From NCBI GenBank assembly GCA_022264855.1, contig JABYQU010000011.1, positions 1 to 64,000 on the forward strand: DNA of 64,000 nucleotides. The letters run 5' to 3'. Positions 11,830 through 24,306 of the stretch are shown in pieces (the stretch's first letter is position 1; each line of letters starts with the position of its first letter). The stretch comes from Lenzites betulinus (Eukaryota > Basidiomycota > Agaricomycetes > Polyporales > Polyporaceae). The notes below the pieces were generated by a model. The model saw only the letters and a program-made list of their open reading frames with translations, ran no database searches and had not been told where the DNA came from. Position numbers and translations under genes: made by a program.

Positions 11830-14800
11830 ATGGTGGTGTGCAACAGCACAAGTTTGGTCTCTCTTGGCGATACATGTGTGCGCGAGCTATGGGCAGGTGT
11901 TGTTCCGTTCGCCTTTGTTGGCATCGTCTTGGTATCCACAACACCTCCCGCTCGCTTCCTTCTCCGCACCATCACAAAGCCATTCACCAACTTCTTAACC
12001 ATACGCGAAGCCGAGGCCTTGATATCTGGAAACGAAAACATCTCAGAAGAGGACCGGGAGAACGCGGTTCCGCTTTGGCGCACCCTCGTACTCTCAACTG
12101 TGTCGCTGGTTGAATCTCTATTCTGGATTGGGTTTGGATGCTACAACTTGATCTTACACTCAGAAGATGTCTGGGGCGGAATTCGTGACTTTCTCGTGGC
12201 GATAACTTGGTTCTATGCCGCACTCCGACTTATCATCAAACCCACTGCGACTGTTCCACACGACTTGCTGGTGTTGATCGGCACGCATCTTGTTTTCGGC
12301 ATCATCATCTTCTTTGGGCATCTGTACGACAGTTATGCCTATGCGCTGCCACCCCCTAACGCCTTTCGTCTCACCGCCGAGATTGTCAACCTGCTTGCGG
12401 TGACCGGGATGTACTTCGTCATACTCAACATGCCGCTGGACATTCCAAGCAAGCAGGTCGAGAAGAATAACATTGTAAGTTATGGCCGGTCATCATAAGA
12501 TGCTGAAAGCTTACATCTATATCTATCAGGGCACGTCCGTCTCTCCCGAGGACTACACGACCGTGTGGGGATGGATGTCGTTCCGTTGGTTGATGCCCTT
12601 GCTGGAACTCGGGGCGAATACTACCCTGAAGGAGAAGGATGTATGGTCGCTAAGCCCCACTATGCAATCCCGCCCGTTGCACATCAAGTTCTCGCGTTCC
12701 ACAGGTAGACTCCTAAAGCGACTTTGGTCGACCAATTCCCGTGATCTCATATTGGGCTTCGTTCTGACATACGTCAGCATTGTGTTCAATTATGCCGGCC
12801 CGTTCTTCTTGAAGCGCATCTTAGACTCCCTTGCCGACGACGGCCGTAGCCCGGAAAAGAGGGCGCTCGCGTTTGTGTATGCCTTTCTCGCGTTCTTCAG
12901 CACCCTCTGCAAGGTAAGCCGCAACATTCTCATCGTACTCGTATGTGCTCATGCGTGCAATATAGGCGCAAGCGGATCTTCAGCAACTCTGGTACGGCAG
13001 ACGCGCGTGCACGCGTATCCGTTCCGAGCTTATGGCGTCCATCTACGACAAAGCGCTTAAGCGTAAAGACTTCTCTGGCGTCGTCGACAAGGATGCAGCG
13101 AAAAGTGCGAAAGCGCCTGCTGCGAAGGTTGATGCGAAGGCGGACGAGCCTAAGGCGGGCGCGGACATCGGGAAGATCGTGAACCTAATGGCGGGCGACG
13201 CAAGTCGCGTCTCTATCACCGCCGCTACAATGTACTTTATATATGGCGGTGAGTCGAAAACATATCAAGACCCAATCCATAGCACTCACCATGCTCTGCA
13301 GCACCATTTGAGATCGTGATCGCAAGTGTGTTCCTGTACCAGTAAGTGACTATCTGTATGTCAGTTGAACCTTATTACAGTCAGTTGAGTAGTCTGCCCC
13401 CAGGTTGCTCGGGCTCTCTGCTTTTACAGGATTTTTCGTACTGCTCCTGAGTTGGCCGCTCAATAACTTCGTTGCAAAGCGAGCTGTGCGCATCCAGAAA
13501 GGCATATCGACTGCCCGCGACAAGCGCATGGGCGTGCTGAATGAGCTAATCAGCGCGGTGTGTACCCAAATCCATATTGCAAGTGCACCTCCTCAATCAT
13601 GTATCATTACACAGGTCAAGTTTATCAAGTTCTTCGCGTGGGAGGACCGCTGGATTGGCAAAGTGATGAACGCCCGTGAGGTTGAGATGCAATGGATGAT
13701 CAAAAGTGCGTCACTCGAAGTAGCTAAACCCGCTATGCTCACCCCCTCTTGTCTCCAGGTCGAATCAACTCTGTCTGCTTTACTCTCATTTGGACCTGCG
13801 CGTCAATCCTTGTCTCTGTCTCTGCGTTCTTCGCATATGTTGCCCAGGGTAATGAGTTAACCATAGGTACTGCGTTCACAGTACGTGTTTACTCGCTGTC
13901 TTGAGTATGCCTACTAAAGTACAACTGTCCCAAGGCTATAGCTCTGTTCCAGATGGTCCGCGCTCCTCTGAATGTTATACCGTCTTGGGTTGTTTCAATC
14001 CTCCAGGTATATATTACAGCCCCATGTTAAGAATATCTACTTACCCAGGCCGTAGGCGAAAGTCGCCCTGGATCGTATCGCTACTTACCTTGACGAAGAG
14101 GAGGTCGACGAGCAAGTGTCTACTTTGAAGAAAGGCCGGGTGCCACCCTCCGAGGAAAGCGATACCGGCTTGGGGATCATCCACGGAACATTCAGGTGGA
14201 ATGAAGTTGGGGAGAAAAGGAAGGAGGACGGGACCGCAGGAAACGAGCCTTCCAAGAAGGCTAAGACATCCAATAGCGCAGACGATCTGCATTCGTCCCC
14301 GACCACCGATCCTCCCGAGGTGGCGTCCACGATGGACGACACGGCGTCTACTATAGCAGACAGCACGGGAGACCGTCGATTCGAACTGAAAGATATCTCT
14401 GTCATGTTCCCCGAAGGCCAGCTCACCGTCGTGACTGGCCCGACAGCGAGCGGGAAGACGGCACTCCTCATGGCGCTCCTCGGCGAGCTCACGACACTCG
14501 AGGGGAAGATCATCATGTCTAAAAACGCATCAAAGGTAGACGAGCATGGACTGGCATACACGATCTCGTACGCTGCACAGTCGCCATGGTTGAGGCACCA
14601 GTCGATCAAGGATAATATTCTGTTCGGCAATCCTTTGGATGAGGAACGGTACGCCGCCGTCCTGGAGTGTTGTGCGCTCAAGCCGGACCTGGATATCCTG
14701 GAGGACGGCGACGCCACGGAAATCGGTGTACGGTATGTGAGATTGTTCTCGTTAGTGTGGAGGGTGCGCTGAGAATACGGTTACATAGCGGAGTGAGCTT

Positions 14801-17800
14801 GTCTGGCGGTCAGAAGGCTCGGTACGTGTTGGTACTACGCTCGTTGGCGCTAGCTTAATGGCTGACTTGATGTCTTCAGCGTCGCCCTGGCTCGTGCGGT
14901 CTATGCAGTGAGTTGCTGGTCCCAAGATTTGCCAGTGCCTCGCTTACCCCAATTCAAAGCGTTCCAAATACGTCCTCCTCGACGATCCACTCAGCGCAGT
15001 GGTATTTGCTTTTCCTCCGTGAAAGGGTGTTCATATTATGTTCCTGACATCTTTACAGGATAGCCACACGGCACGGTTTTTATACGAAAGATTGTTCAGA
15101 GGACCCTTGCTCGCGGACCGTACCGTCGTAAGTAGGCTCCCTCTTCCTTGCGCTTGATATACTGTGGTTAAGACGATGCTCGCCGTCATCTAGATATTAG
15201 TAACCCATCACGTCGAGCTCGTCCTCCCCGGAGCGCACTACTTGGTACGCATGCTCGACGGCCGGATTGATACGCAAGGGACTGTGGAAGACCTTCGCAA
15301 TCTTGGGGTGCTAGACATGATCGTACACGTTGAAGAGGCCGAGGCTCAGAAAGACGAACAGCTTGCTGCGGCCGTGGGGGAAGCAGATTCGCATGCAGAC
15401 ATAGACGTCGAAGCGGTCGTTGAACACGCCCAACCTACTAAGGACCGGGCGAAGGTCAGGAAGCTTGTAGAGGAAGAACACCGGGAAACCGGAAACGTCA
15501 AGTGGCACATCTACAGCACCTATCTCAAGGCTTCGTGGGTCGCGCCCTGCTACACCAGTATTGCGGGAAGACCTGACGTTGATGCAGCTCATATTGGACA
15601 TGGGGTATTCTTTTTTCTTTGATCATCCTCGTGCAAGTCCTCGGCGTCGGGGAGAAGTTCTGGATCAAGGTAGGTATCTCGCCTCTTTCCAATTCATTCG
15701 TTCTCATGTCGGACATCGTACCTACAGATCTGGGGCGAAGCGTACAGTGACAATCAAGATATACCCGCGCACCTCAGTATATACTCACAGTACGCTGAGC
15801 ATCAACAGGTTCTGGAGGATGGACTCTCGCACTTGCACCACACCGCCATTTTGCACAACCCGAGCGCCGGGTTCAATGTTACCCAGGTCAACTTCCCGCC
15901 CGCCCAAGAGCACCCATACTTTTACGTTGGCATATACGCCGCGATCGCGTTGCTCGGGGGCTTCATGAACATCGCCAGTGCGATGACCCAGTACACGGGC
16001 GCCTTGCGGGCATCAAGGATCCTCTTTGGCAGGCTCTTGCGCACAGTGGTAAGGGCAACAATGCGATGGCACGATGTGACACCCCAGGGTCGCATCCTCA
16101 ACCGCTTCAGCAAAGTGAGTTTATCAATCTGATGACGTATGATGTCTCGCTCACTCTCCTGCGTGTCAGGATATCGAGACGGTCGACACTTCGCTCGCCA
16201 GCAGCTTGCAGTCGGTCAACCAGTCGCTGACCCTTTTCGCGGTATCGATATTCACAGTCGTGTGTGTAAAACTCATTTTCGTGTTAGTCCCTCACTCTGA
16301 CCAACGTACAGCGTCGTGTTCCCTCTGTTCATCTTCCCTGCTCTTATCCTGGGCTTCTTCTACCGGCGCGTTGCTATAGCTTACCTCAACACCGGCCGCG
16401 ACGTTCGGCGCATGGAGTCAAACACACGTAGCCCAATCTTCGCGAACTTTAGTGAACTGCTCGACGGGATTGTCACCGTGCGCGCATTTGGAGTAGAGCA
16501 ACGCTTCCTGGACGACGTTTACACCAAAATCGACTTGACCACGAAGATGTGGTACACGTTCTGGATGACAAACCGATGGCTGCTGCTAACGTTCGATACC
16601 CTCGGTGCAACCGGGATCCTCGCGACGACACTCTTCGCGCTGTTGGGGTATGTCGATGCGGGGTTGGCAGGTGTGTGCATCACCTCCGCGATATCGTTCA
16701 TGAACAGCGTGTATTGGACTTGTCGATTCTGGACAACCCTGGAGCTCAACCTCAAGTAAGTACTTTTTCTCGCGGCCTTCGATCCGTTGCTGAACCGTGT
16801 GATTAGCTCCGTCGAACGTGTCGTGGAGTATCTTGACCTTCCCCAGGAACCGCCAGCGGTTATAGAGTCGAACCGCCCTCCAGCATATTGGCCCTCGTCT
16901 ACCAGTGCGAACAAGGACAGCTTACTTGTCGTCAATGACCTCACTGTCAAGTACGCGCCCGATTTGCCGGCTGTAGTTCGCGGAGTCTCGTTCTCCCTGA
17001 GGGCGAAGGAGCGCGTTGGCCTCCTGGGCAGGACGGGCAGCGGAAAGTCGACACTTGCCATGAGTCTCCTGCGTTTCGTGAGTTCCGCAAATATGTCCCA
17101 ACGTGAAAGAACGGTTGCTGAACGATGGCCACGTCTTCCAGGTCGACCCTGCTAGTGGTCATGTCATCATCGACGGCATAGATATCAAAACCATCGGTCT
17201 GCATGACCTGCGTTCACGGATTGTGAGTGCATTATTACATTGTGCGGACTACTCACAGATGCTGACAATCCTCAAAGACATTCATACCACAAGTGGGAGC
17301 CATTTTGATATCGATGTCGTTATGTGTACTAACGGCTGCACCAGGATGCAACGCTCTTCTCGGGAACACTCCGTGACAACCTCGATCCTTTCGGTATGCG
17401 CAGTTGAAGACCTATATTATACCCCGAGACTCATAGTACCTTTACAGATGAACACTCGGACGCAGAATGCCTTGACGTCCTGCACCGTGTGCACATGCTC
17501 TCTGACGGCCAACACATCTCCAACGAAGCATCTCGCGCCGCTTCGGTCCTTGAGCCGGAAGGCAGCGAGCCCGCGTCAACCATCGTGTCCGTCTCAACCT
17601 CAACACCCACGGAGATCGAGAGCAAAACGGTCATTACGCTCGACTCGCAGGTCTCCCCTGGCGGCACGAACTTCTCGCAGGGGCAAAGGCAACTGATCGC
17701 GATGGCGCGTGCACTGCTCCGCCGTAGCGCGATCATCATCCTGGACGAGGCGACAAGCAGCATCGACTTTGCGACGGACGCGAAGATCCAGGCGACGATT

Positions 17801-18083
17801 CGGGAGGAATTTGGCGGCTCTCTGCTGCTCACTGGTGCGTTTGTGTCCCTTCCGTCGGGCGGATATCTACAAACGGATGGCTTACGTCTGGACAGTGGCT
17901 CACCGTCTGCGCACGATTATCGATTACGACAGGCTAATTGTGCTTGACAAGGGAGAGGTGGCGGAGTTTGACACCCCGCTGAACTTGATACGCAAGGACG
18001 ACGGGATCTTCAGGAGCATGTGCCTCAAGAGCGGTACCTTTGCAGAACTGGAGGCGGCTGCGAAAGCGAAAACTGGACCTTAG
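11830..18083 (+). CDS. ABCC-type (MRP/YOR1-like) full-length ABC transporter, copy B
   Basis: A head-to-tail paralogue of copy A. Twenty-four exons give 1658 residues, starting 11830-12474 and 12530-12913 and ending 17896-18083. Domain order and motifs match copy A: Walker [18 protein letters not shown] and [11 protein letters not shown] in NBD1; [17 protein letters not shown] and LDEATSSID in NBD2. Splice sites and phases coincide with copy A, including the 15-nt exon (17278-17292). Copy B has two extra introns (13249-13301 and 13558-13614) that fall inside single exons of copy A. The NBD1-TMD2 linker and the C-terminus differ in length. The local duplication suggests diverging substrates or expression. 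Expected role: ATP-driven export at the plasma or vacuolar membrane. Confidence 0.93.
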
Positions 18084-18360
18084 GTTCAGAGTGCTTCATC
18101 TGCCTGCAGATCTAGTCACATAGTATAGCGCATCTGCATGTTCATAACGCCGCGTATACTCAAAGGAATGGATTTTCTTTCGTGCTGCCAATTTCTGAAG
18201 CAAAGTAGGAACAGTTGAGAGTTATGGGCGTCTACCGATATCTGGTCCGCCACCGCAGGTCTCGCGACGCGTGCGCCGTAAGTGCATAACTATAGTCCAC
18301 CACCACCACCCTGGGCTCGTTGCTCGCCGTCGATCTGCCCTGCCTTGAGACCTATACAAC

Positions 18361-20321
18361 ATGGATGTTGATAGCCTCGAACACAATTATGTGCACCAGA
18401 CCGTACTTCCCAACTTGCAGCCGGCAGCCGGCAAGCGACCACTACTCAGGCTCGCCGTGGACGAAGCGCATCCGTTCGAGCTTGAGGCGTACATCAGCAG
18501 CTACTCAGGTCAGTCTACGCGTGCCACTGATGCTCTGCCTGTCTGAACCCATCATGAGGACAGGACGGACGTACATCGAGCGGCTGCTGCACATCATGCC
18601 CTTGTGCCCGCCGCTCGCGCCACAGGCCCTGCAGCTCGCGATCGCGGAGGCCCTGAAAGGGCGGGACACCCACCTCTACCGCCTCATCTTCCACACCTAC
18701 GAGCGCGTGCGGCAGGATGCCACGGACGAGCTCCCGGAGCTGAGCGCGCTCGCGACGGTGGACCAGGCGTGGCTGGACGAGACGGCGGCGCGGAACCTCG
18801 CGGAGCGCACGAAGCTCGAGGTTGAGCTCAAGACGTACTCGAGCAACATGATCAAGGAGAGCATCCGGGTGCGTCCCCCCGTCTCTCTCTCCGATTCCTC
18901 GCTTGCTGATACGATACGTGCGCACAAGATGGCGCACCGCGACCTGGGCGACTTCTATCGCGCCGATGGCGAATCCAGCGCCGCGCTAAAGCACTACACG
19001 AAGTCGCGCGAGTTCTGCACGACGAGCCAGCATGTGCTCGACATGTGCTTGTCCGTCATTGAGGTGCGTCCCGTGTGTGCCCGCCGATCCGGATCCGGAA
19101 TACCGATCTGCTTTTGTTCATGTTTGCAGCTTCTCATCGAGCAGTGCAACTACTCGCACATCGCGACGTACGTGTTCAAGGCGGAGGCCGCGCTCGACTC
19201 GGCGTCGACCGTGCGCACGAACACCGGGCCAGAGGCCCCCGCGGGATCGGCGCAGGCGAGCAAGGAAAAGCGGACGGCGGAGCGCGAGAGGGTGCAGACA
19301 AAGCTCGACGTCGCTGCAGCGTTGTCGCACCTCGGGCAGGGCAGCTACGAGAAGGCCGCGCACACCTTCCTCAAAGCCGGGCCCGTCAAGGGTCTGGACG
19401 AATGGTCTGGCAAGGTACGTCGAGAACGCTATGTTTGGGGAACTGACCGGCTCACGGGCACTGCCCATCCAGATCATCGCGCCGGGGGATATCGCGATAT
19501 ATGCGATCTTGTGTGCACTCGCGACGTTCACCCGCCCCGCTATCCGCACGCACATCTTGGACAACGACAACTTCGGGATGTACATCGAGCAAGAGCCGTA
19601 CGTGCGCGAGCTCGTCGAGTCGTACATGAGCAACCGATTTAAGAACGTCCTCGACATCCTCGAGAGATACTCCGTACGTCCACCCACCTACAATCTCACA
19701 TTTTGGCGCCTCGAACTCACCGACTCACTGGCACATCTGCACAGACCCGGCACTCCGTCGACATCCACCTCCTGCCGCACGTCACGAGCCTGACGAACCT
19801 GATCCGGAACGAGACGCTCGTACTCTACTTCCAGCCGTTCTCGTCCATCCGGCTCGACCGCATGGGCCAGGCGTTCGGGTGGACCGTGGACGAGATCGAG
19901 CAGCAGGTCGTCACGCTCATCCAGTCCGGGCACATCAAGGCGCGCGTGGACCGGCAAAACAAGGTCCGTTCTACATGCGCATGTGCGTCTTCCCTGAGGG
20001 CCGGTTGCTGACATCTGTCGCTCGTCGTCCGCGTAGATATTGAAAGCGAAGGAGACGGACGAGCGCGCGGCGCTGTTCGCGAAGGCGATCAAGTCAGGAC
20101 AGGAGAGGCAAGCGGCGGACCGCAAGCTCCTGCTCCGTATGCGGCTGTGCGTGCTATATTTCTCTTCTTGTCGACGAAGAGACTGAATCGCGCGCGTTGT
20201 GTACAGGCAACAAGCAGATCTGATCGTGAAACAGCCCAAGGGCCAGCAGCAGCAACAGCAGCAAGTCCACGGCTATGGCGGCAATTCACATCCCTTGGAC
20301 CTGTTGAGCGGCGAGTATTGA
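18361..20321 (+). CDS. CSN1: COP9 signalosome complex subunit 1
   Basis: Eight exons (18361-18508, 18564-18868, 18929-19063, 19130-19414, 19473-19673, 19745-19963, 20037-20146, 20207-20321) give 505 residues. The N-terminal half is a helical-repeat region of the RPN7/CSN1 type (RTYIERLLHIMP, MAHRDLGDFY). The C-terminal half is a PCI domain with the CSN1-style segment VLYFQPFSSIRLDRMGQAFG, followed by the winged-helix part (EIEQQVVTLIQSGHIKARVD). A Gln-rich tail precedes the stop. CSN1 organises the complex that removes NEDD8 from cullin-RING ligases in nucleus and cytoplasm. The proteasome paralogue RPN7 is the alternative, but the PCI sequence fits CSN1 better. The symbol is assigned by family resemblance. 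Confidence 0.88.
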
Positions 20322-20606
20322 GTGCGGAGCGTGGACAAGCAAGCTGATGGCAAACTGGAGAAATTCATCGTGTAGAGTATGGTGGCGGCGGAGCGTTGTG
20401 GTCGCGTTGTGTTGTGTTTCTGTTCGACCCATGTGTAACAACAGTGCTCTGAATCATGCATAGCTGTCGCGTGAATCCTGTAACTCCTGAAGTGTAAGAT
20501 GATGTCTGTTGACCTACACTTTGAGTAATCCTAGTACAAGTTGTTTTAGGAGGAACGGTTATGCCTGCCTTCCAATTTCATGAAGATCTCCAGCTGCCAC
20601 TGCAAC

Positions 20607-21509
20607 CTACAGCTTCCCGCAATCTCCGATCCACACAGGCACGGCCGGCCGGCCGTCTGTTCCCCCACCCACTGTGTCCAGGCGCGCGAGGACGTCCCAC
20701 CCCTCGACGAGTTGCCCAAAGACGACGTACGTGCCGTGGAGCTTGGCGAGCGCGGCGGGCTCGTCGGTGAGCACGACGAAGAACTGGGACGAGTTCGTGT
20801 TCTTGCCCGCGTTCGCCATCGCGAGCGCGCCGCGCGCGGCCCTCACCTTCAGCCCCGCCTTCTCGTCGTTGAACTTCCCGCCGTAGATCGACTACGCCCC
20901 GGCGTGAGCGGTCCTGCCTTACCCGGCGCAGATGCACAGCAAGACCGCGACGCACCTCGCCGCCGCTACCGTCCCCGCGCGTAACGTCTCCGCCCTGGGC
21001 GACGAAGCCGCGCACGATGCGGTGCACGGGGCAGTCGCGGTAGTGCAGCCGCTTGTTCGGCGCGTTCTTGCACGCGCCCTTCTCGCCCGTGCAGAGCGCG
21101 AGGAAGTTCGCGGTCGTCTTCGCGAGGCCCGGACCCGCGTCGAGCGCGAAGACCATGCGCCCCGCCAGCAGCGGCTCGGGCGGGGCGAAGCGCAGCACGA
21201 GGGTGCTCTATCGATATCGGCGTCGCAGTCGCGCGGAGGGTTTCGGCGTTGAGGTAGACGCAAAGTCGAAGGTTGTAAGGGCGCAGATAAATGAGAACTT
21301 CAGCGCAGAGCACGCGGGCAAGGAGGGCGGGGATGTACGTCGAGTTCCTGAAGGATGTCTTGCTGCTCCTCCGAGAGCGCGGCGGGGGAGGTCGGGAGCG
21401 CGTAGATCGCAGCGTTCTTGGCGAGGAGGGCGGCGGTCGCGTCGTACGCGGACTGGGCGCGGTCGTGCTCGTCCTTGTCGCCCATGTAGATGTCAAGATA
21501 TGCGCGCAT
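20607..21509 (-). CDS. Cyclophilin-type peptidyl-prolyl isomerase
   Basis: Three exons (21509-21339, 21207-20956, 20891-20607) give 235 residues. A helical N-terminal extension of about 57 residues (MRAYLDIYMGDKDEHDRAQS) precedes the cyclophilin fold. Fold landmarks are NFLALCTGEKG, HRIVRGFVAQGGD with the catalytic Arg and Phe-x-x-Gln-Gly-Gly-Asp, NTNSSQFFV, and VFGQLVEGWDVLARLD with a Trp in the drug-binding loop. No signal peptide is visible, so it is probably cytosolic or nuclear. The first intron (131 nt) is longer than its neighbours and its acceptor is the least certain point. The gene is convergent with CSN1; the stop codons are 285 bp apart. Confidence 0.88.
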
Positions 21510-21598
21510 TGTCGTGGTGGTAGAGTGAGGAGAAGCAGGTCCTGGGCCCTGGCAGGAGGAAGTAGCATCGATATTGTTCAAACCCTGCTTCCACTGTC

Positions 21599-21698
21599 GG
21601 GCATTTGGCACGTGGTAGCGCGCACGCTTCGCATGCGTGAGGCCTTGAGGTCCAGGGTTCAACGTTCAACGTTCAACGTTCAATCCCCTGAATGTCCA
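21599..21698 (+). pseudogene. tRNA-Ala (CGC) relic with expanded T-loop
   Basis: The acceptor arms GGGCATT (21599-21605) and AATGTCC (21691-21697) pair, and the anticodon arm CACGC-TTCGCAT-GCGTG is intact with anticodon CGC. Compared with the intact gene at 52006-52077, the D-arm lacks one base (GCACGTGG versus GCACAGTGG), the variable region carries an extra 8 nt (GCCTTGAG), and the T-arm carries three extra 7-nt units (AACGTTC). The T-loop is therefore grossly enlarged. It should not make a normal tRNA, so I call it a pseudogene. Internal A-box and B-box promoters are disturbed. Confidence 0.85.
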
Positions 21699-21847
21699 TA
21701 GCGACTCCGGATCATTTTTGTTGGACCACCAGCCATATTTAAAACTCAATCACCGGTGCGCAAGAAATGACATATGTTTCAACATCTTATACATGGGTCC
21801 AAACACATATATACCTAGATATGTTTGGGTCATATCCATCGCAGTAT

Positions 21848-22573
21848 CTAGTTTACCAAGCAGCTGGTGTCGGCTGCAGAGAAGAAGTGTGTTAGGAAAT
21901 GGCCGCACACAACTGGTACGCCGAAGCGGCGTGACTGGGTACGTACATCCGCTCTGGACCGTAATGGGTGCTGATTGAGCACTAGCACCTGTGCTGTCCG
22001 TTACCACGAGGTCCACAGTAGTAACATCTGGAATGGGAGTTGGATGTGAGCAAGTCTCTGTGTGCGAGGTGGTGTCTCAATCGAAGTACCAGCTACATAG
22101 ATGTTGAAAATCCAAAAGAAGGAATTAGTAGCGATGTTGGTGAACTCCTGCAGAGCGGCGGCGTCGCCGGTCTCTCCCGTGGGTATGACGCTGCCACAAA
22201 TATCAGGGGGGCACATATGCTGTGAAGTGAGCAGTGACTTACGTCTAATGAGAAAAGAAAATCGATCCCAGTGAGATACGGGCACTGATAAATGCATTTG
22301 ACTGGGCTCACCAAAGAGAAGGGCGCTGTTGACAAGTGAAAATCAGCCTGGTTGCCGGCGACAAATATATAATGAACATACCGGAACCGCCAGTCCAGGT
22401 TATCTCTGTCTCGACACACTCGGTGACAGGCTGGGTACTGGGAAATAGTCAGGATTTCAAGAGGCTGCAGTGAGATGGGGGTCGGCCACGTACGGCGCGT
22501 TGATCTGGATCTGGGCCTGGGCCGCACCAACGAGGAAGGCAACAGAGATGAGGGAGGCAGAGAAGAACTTCAT
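21848..22573 (-). CDS. Small secreted protein, left inverted-repeat copy
   Basis: The reverse-strand twin of the gene at 34180-34904. It starts MKFFSASLISVAFLVGAAQA, a clear signal peptide ending at an AQA-type cleavage site. It continues into the fold common to small basidiomycete secreted proteins: an ITWTGG stretch, a TGDAAALQEF stretch, then VVTDSTGASAQSAPIT and a final SDTSCLVN. About six exons with short introns are needed. The first intron has one more C (CCCCC) than the right copy, which does not touch coding sequence. The last residues differ from the right copy (LVN versus LEN). Function is unknown; the family resembles Ser/Thr-rich cell-surface proteins without a visible GPI signal. 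Confidence 0.72.
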
Positions 22574-22674
22574 TCTGACGAAAGATTCAGGTCACGGGTG
22601 AAGAGTGGGCAAGAGAAAGCTGTGGCTGGTGGAAAGGCGTAGGTGAGTGAGAGAGAGCTGGGGTGAAAGACGTG

Positions 22675-22682
22675 TATATATA
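22675..22682 (-). promoter_or_regulatory. TATA box of the left secreted-protein gene
   Basis: TATATATA lies about 100 bp upstream of the ATG at 22573. It is followed by a pyrimidine-rich stretch on the coding strand, a common fungal core promoter layout. The same element is conserved in the right arm. Confidence 0.6.
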
Positions 22683-24021
22683 CCAGTATGCGTCGCCGCC
22701 CGATGATTGTTTGCTTTGCCACCGCAGGCAGGGTATCAGCGGACTGTATGCGGGTCCATCTAATTCTGCACAGAATTCAGCGATGACTTCAGCGTACGAC
22801 TGTCAGAGCGGACACCTGAAATAGGGCAAAACTGGCATGAGGGTATAGAACCGAGGCCTGCGAGCGCATCATCGCAGCATTGTACGGTTAGCACAATATA
22901 GCGCATTAGGCCCAGCCCAGATGTCCACGACGGATCTTGTCGCACGCCCGCTGCAGCCTGATACAGATGGAGACTATTCACAGCGGGAGTCATCGGTCAG
23001 CCGGTATGTTTGCGTGACGATACCAAAGTGGTGCTGTTTATAGCCTTGAGCGCATCAAGTCCTCCTTCCAATGAGCGAGGGCGAAGACCTGTCTTGCCTG
23101 GTCCGTGCCTACGCTTGCCATTGACTTCCGGACAGAATGTATCCCCGGCCAAGGTTGCTGCAGCGAGTGCCCAGTAATAGACCCTGCGTCAGAACATATC
23201 GAAGAATTCGGATTCTGTAGATATTTTACACACCTGTACGTATGCAATGACAGGGTCCGGGTCTGCGAAGCTGAGTGCCACGGCGTAGATACTGACCGTG
23301 CGGCCATATTTACCATGACCTTGGTTTGAATTTTGCTGGACTCGGAGCTGTTTTCATGCTCGCGTGACCGCGACCTCCAAAGGTGGCAGAGCGCCTCATA
23401 GGGCCCAGTACGGGAGATAGTACTTGGGATTCCAATGGGTATTCACATGGACGTAGACCGTTGTGCAAGGACGTTGAATCGAGATCAAGATGAACGCTGT
23501 GGGTCCGCCGGATAAGTCCGAGCCGGGGCCTGGAAATATTGGTCTGCGTGGCGTCCTTGAGCGCTTGTGCGGGCATCCAGCTTGCATCCCTGGCTGATTG
23601 AGTGAATGAGTGAGTGCTTTATTTGATCGCTCGACTACGTACAACCACAGGTTATTCAATGCGGAAGAGATGCGCAGCTGCACTCATCCGAGTCCGAGGT
23701 GCCCGCAATCACAGCGCCGTATATTATCATTATGATGCAAGACCCAGCTCACATACTAATAGCACTGGGATAATCATAGCAGGACGCAGTATTATTGCCC
23801 GCTGAGTTCATTTTTGTATCAGCCCGGGGAGGCTCGGAAACTTCACGGCGGTGAGCACTGAGCTGGACTTACATTGGCGTGCTCGAGCACTGCTGACCTG
23901 GTAGATAGAAGATGCTGACCTCCGAGTCAGTACAGATCCTCTTCGGCATCTCCATCTCGGCGACAATGTCAGTGGTCACCGGTTAGAGTCTCCGCCGACG
24001 GGGGTATGGTGTTATATTTGC

Positions 24022-24306
24022 AGCGGCCAGCTGGTACACGCTCTCGGAGAAGAATGACACGTCCGAGCGGTAGTCGACCAAATCTGACGCCTTTGTTCTC
24101 GGATATCCGTGTTGTAGACTGACTTGTCAAGAGGCGTTTGTCTAAACATTTCCTCGCATAATCTTGTTTTGGACGAACCCGCCCAGGTCCCCCCCCCCGG
24201 GCTGGCTACGAGACGAACTGTACACGCATGGGTTTGACACAGCATACACATTAATTGCCTTCTTGAGCAGCCTGAGGCTGCACCAACGCCATCGAACGCA
24301 GTATAA
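24022..24306. other. Spacer between left arm and oxidoreductase gene
   Basis: No gene is visible. It holds the 3' flank of the minus-strand oxidoreductase gene and the point where similarity to the right arm ends. Confidence 0.5.

Larger units (their letters stand above)
21779..24021. repeat. Long inverted repeat, left arm
   Basis: This arm matches the reverse complement of 32732-34997. The stretch about 22990-23990 appears identical to its partner by eye apart from scattered bases. Similarity drops between about 22800 and 22990, rises again across the secreted-protein gene (21848-22573) and fades outside 21779. The outer part lacks a roughly 23-bp segment present in the right arm near 34955. 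Apart from the secreted-protein gene the arm has no convincing coding content. A stretch at 23911-23990 (SVQILFGISISATM) may be a fragment of a membrane-protein exon. Confidence 0.9.

Noticed and set aside
23590..23640. A possible microsatellite (GAGTGAATGAGTGAGTG) in the repeat arm.
   Set aside because: It is too short and irregular to list as a feature; it is only part of the duplicated arm.
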